A stretch of 6,821 nt of DNA, taken from Gammaproteobacteria bacterium (lineage in GTDB: Bacteria > Pseudomonadota > Gammaproteobacteria > Thiohalomonadales > Thiohalomonadaceae). The notes beneath the pieces were generated by a model. That model made no database searches, was not told the DNA's origin, and saw only the letters and a program-made list of their open reading frames with translations. Both the position numbers and the translations under genes were made by a program. Position 1 is the first letter of the stretch, and each line of letters starts with the position of its first letter. This document shows positions 5,907 through 6,821 of this stretch, piece by piece. The stretch lies in contig JADFYS010000107.1 in assembly GCA_015232955.1 (NCBI GenBank), forward strand, positions 1 through 6,821, written 5' to 3'.

Positions 5907-6563
5907 CTAAAGGTAGCCGTTTTCGGCAAGAAGTGACGGGGTGATCTTAGCATGATGGGAGGGTGGCGTCTTGGATCCTGTGAGCAGCCGCTCGACATAT
6001 CGTGCGAGGAGATCAACCTCAAGATTGACCTCTCTTCCCGGCTGAATCTGCTCCAAAGTGGTACCGGCGAGGGTGTGGGGGATGATGTTGAGCTGAAAGT
6101 TGCTCCCCTCAATATCGGTAACGGTGAGACTGACACCGTCAATGGTGATAGATCCTTTGGCCGCAATGTAACGGCTCAGTTCAGGCGGGGCTGCGATCTT
6201 CAGTTGTAGTGAAAAACCGCTCTGTTGGCTCGAGATCACCTCACCGATGCCATCGACATGACCACTCACCAGATGGCCCCCGAGCCGGGACTGGAGGGTG
6301 AGTGCCTTCTCAAGGTTGACCCGTGCGCCCGCTTTGAGATGACGGTGGGTAGTGTGCAGGAGGGACTCCCGCGACACATCGCAGGAGAAGGCAGAGGTGG
6401 TGAGGTGGGTGACGGTAAGGCAGACGCCGTTGACCGCGATACTATCCCCGAGTCTGACATCATCCAGATCCAGCTCTCCTGCTTCGATGGTCAGGCGCAG
6501 ATCCGGCCCGGTGGCGGTAACCGTGGTGATGGAACCTACGGCTTCAATAATTCCTGTAAACAT
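5907..6563 (-). CDS. ribE: Riboflavin synthase (alpha chain)
   Basis: This enzyme dismutates two 6,7-dimethyl-8-ribityllumazine molecules to riboflavin plus the ribitylaminouracil substrate of RibH. In E. coli naming it is ribC. The 218-residue chain shows the two internally repeated barrels: the first has MFTGIIE (1-7), NGVCLTV (45-51), SRESL (64-68) and NLEKAL (83-88); the second has GGHLVSGHVDG (95-105), DGVSLTV (142-148), IPHTL (161-165) and NLEVDLLARYVERLL (180-194). Counterparts of active-site residues in E. coli are present: Phe2, Ser41, Cys48, His97, His102, Lys136, Ser145 and Asp184. The C-terminal tail after 195 is polar and unconserved. ATG at 6563 is fixed by the MFTGI start, with a modest AGG (6575-6573) about nine bases upstream. 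The gene heads the operon as seen here. No ribD precedes it within the window, although ribD is its usual neighbour. Confidence 0.98.
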   Translation of the reverse strand: MFTGIIEAVGSITTVTATGPDLRLTIEAGELDLDDVRLGDSIAVNGVCLTVTHLTTSAFSCDVSRESLLHTTHRHLKAGARVNLEKALTLQSRLGGHLVSGHVDGIGEVISSQQSGFSLQLKIAAPPELSRYIAAKGSITIDGVSLTVTDIEGSNFQLNIIPHTLAGTTLEQIQPGREVNLEVDLLARYVERLLTGSKTPPSHHAKITPSLLAENGYL

Positions 6564-6574
6564 CTGTTGTTACC

Positions 6575-6608
6575 TATGCCCAAGTTATACCCAAGTTTAT
6601 ACCCAAGA
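6575..6608. repeat. Three-copy direct repeat TAT(A/G)CCCAAG ahead of ribE
   Basis: The copies start at 6575 (TATGCCCAAG), 6586 (TATACCCAAG) and 6598 (TATACCCAAG), spaced 11 and 12 bases. On the transcript strand they read CTTGGGTATA-like and end right at the ribE ribosome binding region. Spacing near one helical turn could suit a binding protein, and the TATAA words could supply a -10 element, but no matching -35 was found. Simple repeat growth or a mobile-element remnant is also possible. Confidence 0.6.
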
Positions 6609-6659
6609 ACCCTGAAAACGCTGGTTGCAGAAAGACGATAAGCGTGACGATCGAGCGTG

Positions 6660-6682
6660 ATGAAGCCTATATGCGGCTTCAT
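6660..6682. other. Hairpin with perfect 8-bp stem in the ribE leader
   Basis: ATGAAGCC (6660-6667) pairs with GGCTTCAT (6675-6682) around a 7-base loop. No T run follows on either strand, so it is not a standard intrinsic terminator. It lies about 100 bases upstream of ribE and could be an RNA structure or a site in DNA. Confidence 0.45.
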
Positions 6683-6796
6683 GCCTTGAATCGCCACTCC
6701 TGTTGATGCCCTGAAATCCACTGTTTCCAACTGTCTTGGGTAGATGTTAGCGTGAAATACATTAGCGTAACCATTCACTCCCCTGGCCTGTTTTAG

Positions 6797-6821
6797 CCCT
6801 CACCCCGGCCCTCTCCCAATG
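6797..6821. repeat. Left half of a palindromic intergenic repeat, cut by the window edge
   Basis: CCCTCACCCCGGCCCTCTCCC (6797-6817, shown here as one arm) followed by AATG is, from general knowledge, the first arm of a widespread proteobacterial palindrome. In complete copies the second arm GGGAGAGGGCCGGGGTGAGGG follows and the two fold into a long GC-rich hairpin. Only the first arm and the loop start lie inside this window. Confidence 0.55.

Larger units (their letters stand above)
6564..6821. other. Non-coding, repeat-rich region upstream of ribE
   Basis: This 258-base stretch separates ribE from the right edge. I see no ribD coding end and no FMN riboswitch elements (no conserved GGTGAAATTCC-type or CCGGCGGT-type blocks). 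It contains three direct copies of TAT(A/G)CCCAAG near ribE, a hairpin at 6660-6682, AGCGTGA twice (6641-6647, 6654-6660), TTAGCGT twice (6747-6753, 6762-6768), and half of a palindromic repeat at the edge. A minus-strand 80-codon frame (6778-6536) crosses it and enters ribE out of frame; it has a purine-rich GGGGAG near its ATG but no recognised family, so I do not call it a gene. No convincing promoter was found, though the operon promoter may lie here. Confidence 0.6.

Noticed and set aside
5879..6166. Upstream in-frame extension of the ribBA reading frame starting at ATG 6166
   Set aside because: It would overlap ribE by 260 bases, is Ser/Pro/Arg-rich shadow sequence, and lacks family similarity; GTG 5878 has a ribosome site and gives the expected N-terminus.
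6564..6821. FMN riboswitch upstream of ribE
   Set aside because: None of the conserved RFN sequence blocks could be found on the minus strand.

Overview
The window looks like chromosomal DNA from a gammaproteobacterium. This rests on the gene order riboflavin synthase - RibBA-type fusion - lumazine synthase - nusB - thiL - pgpA, on protein features close to the E. coli homologues, on the degenerate RibBA (RibBX-type) fusion typical of Proteobacteria, and on palindromic intergenic repeats of a kind common in gammaproteobacterial genomes. GC content is moderate to high. I cannot place it to genus.

All eight genes I can support lie on the minus strand, so the window reads right to left. Positions 6821-6564 are a non-coding leader that is rich in repeats. 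It holds half of a palindromic repeat at the edge, an 8-bp-stem hairpin and a triple direct repeat just ahead of ribE. I see no FMN riboswitch and no ribD there. Then come ribE (6563-5907), ribBA/ribBX (5878-4763), ribH (4700-4227), nusB (4196-3762), thiL (3762-2773), pgpA (2776-2267) and a secreted or periplasmic retropepsin-like aspartic protease (2279-1620). Gaps are at most 62 bases, and thiL, pgpA and the protease overlap their upstream neighbours, so this is almost certainly one operon. Positions 1619-1347 hold a roughly 165-bp imperfect palindrome (MITE-like). After it, a multi-pass membrane protein gene runs from 1346 off the left edge.

The rib genes supply the DHBP synthase, lumazine synthase and riboflavin synthase steps that make riboflavin for FMN and FAD. 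GTP cyclohydrolase II activity and RibD must come from outside the window, because the RibA-like half of the fusion has lost two of three zinc cysteines and ribD is absent. ThiL makes thiamine diphosphate, NusB is a transcription antitermination factor, and PgpA makes phosphatidylglycerol. The operon is therefore a conserved housekeeping cluster with an aspartic protease at its end.

I found no defence system, CRISPR array, integrase or other clearly new system. The points most worth a second look are the palindromic element, the replaced operon leader, two C9 tracts inside genes (one directly after the pgpA start), and the C-rich nusB leader without a Shine-Dalgarno sequence.
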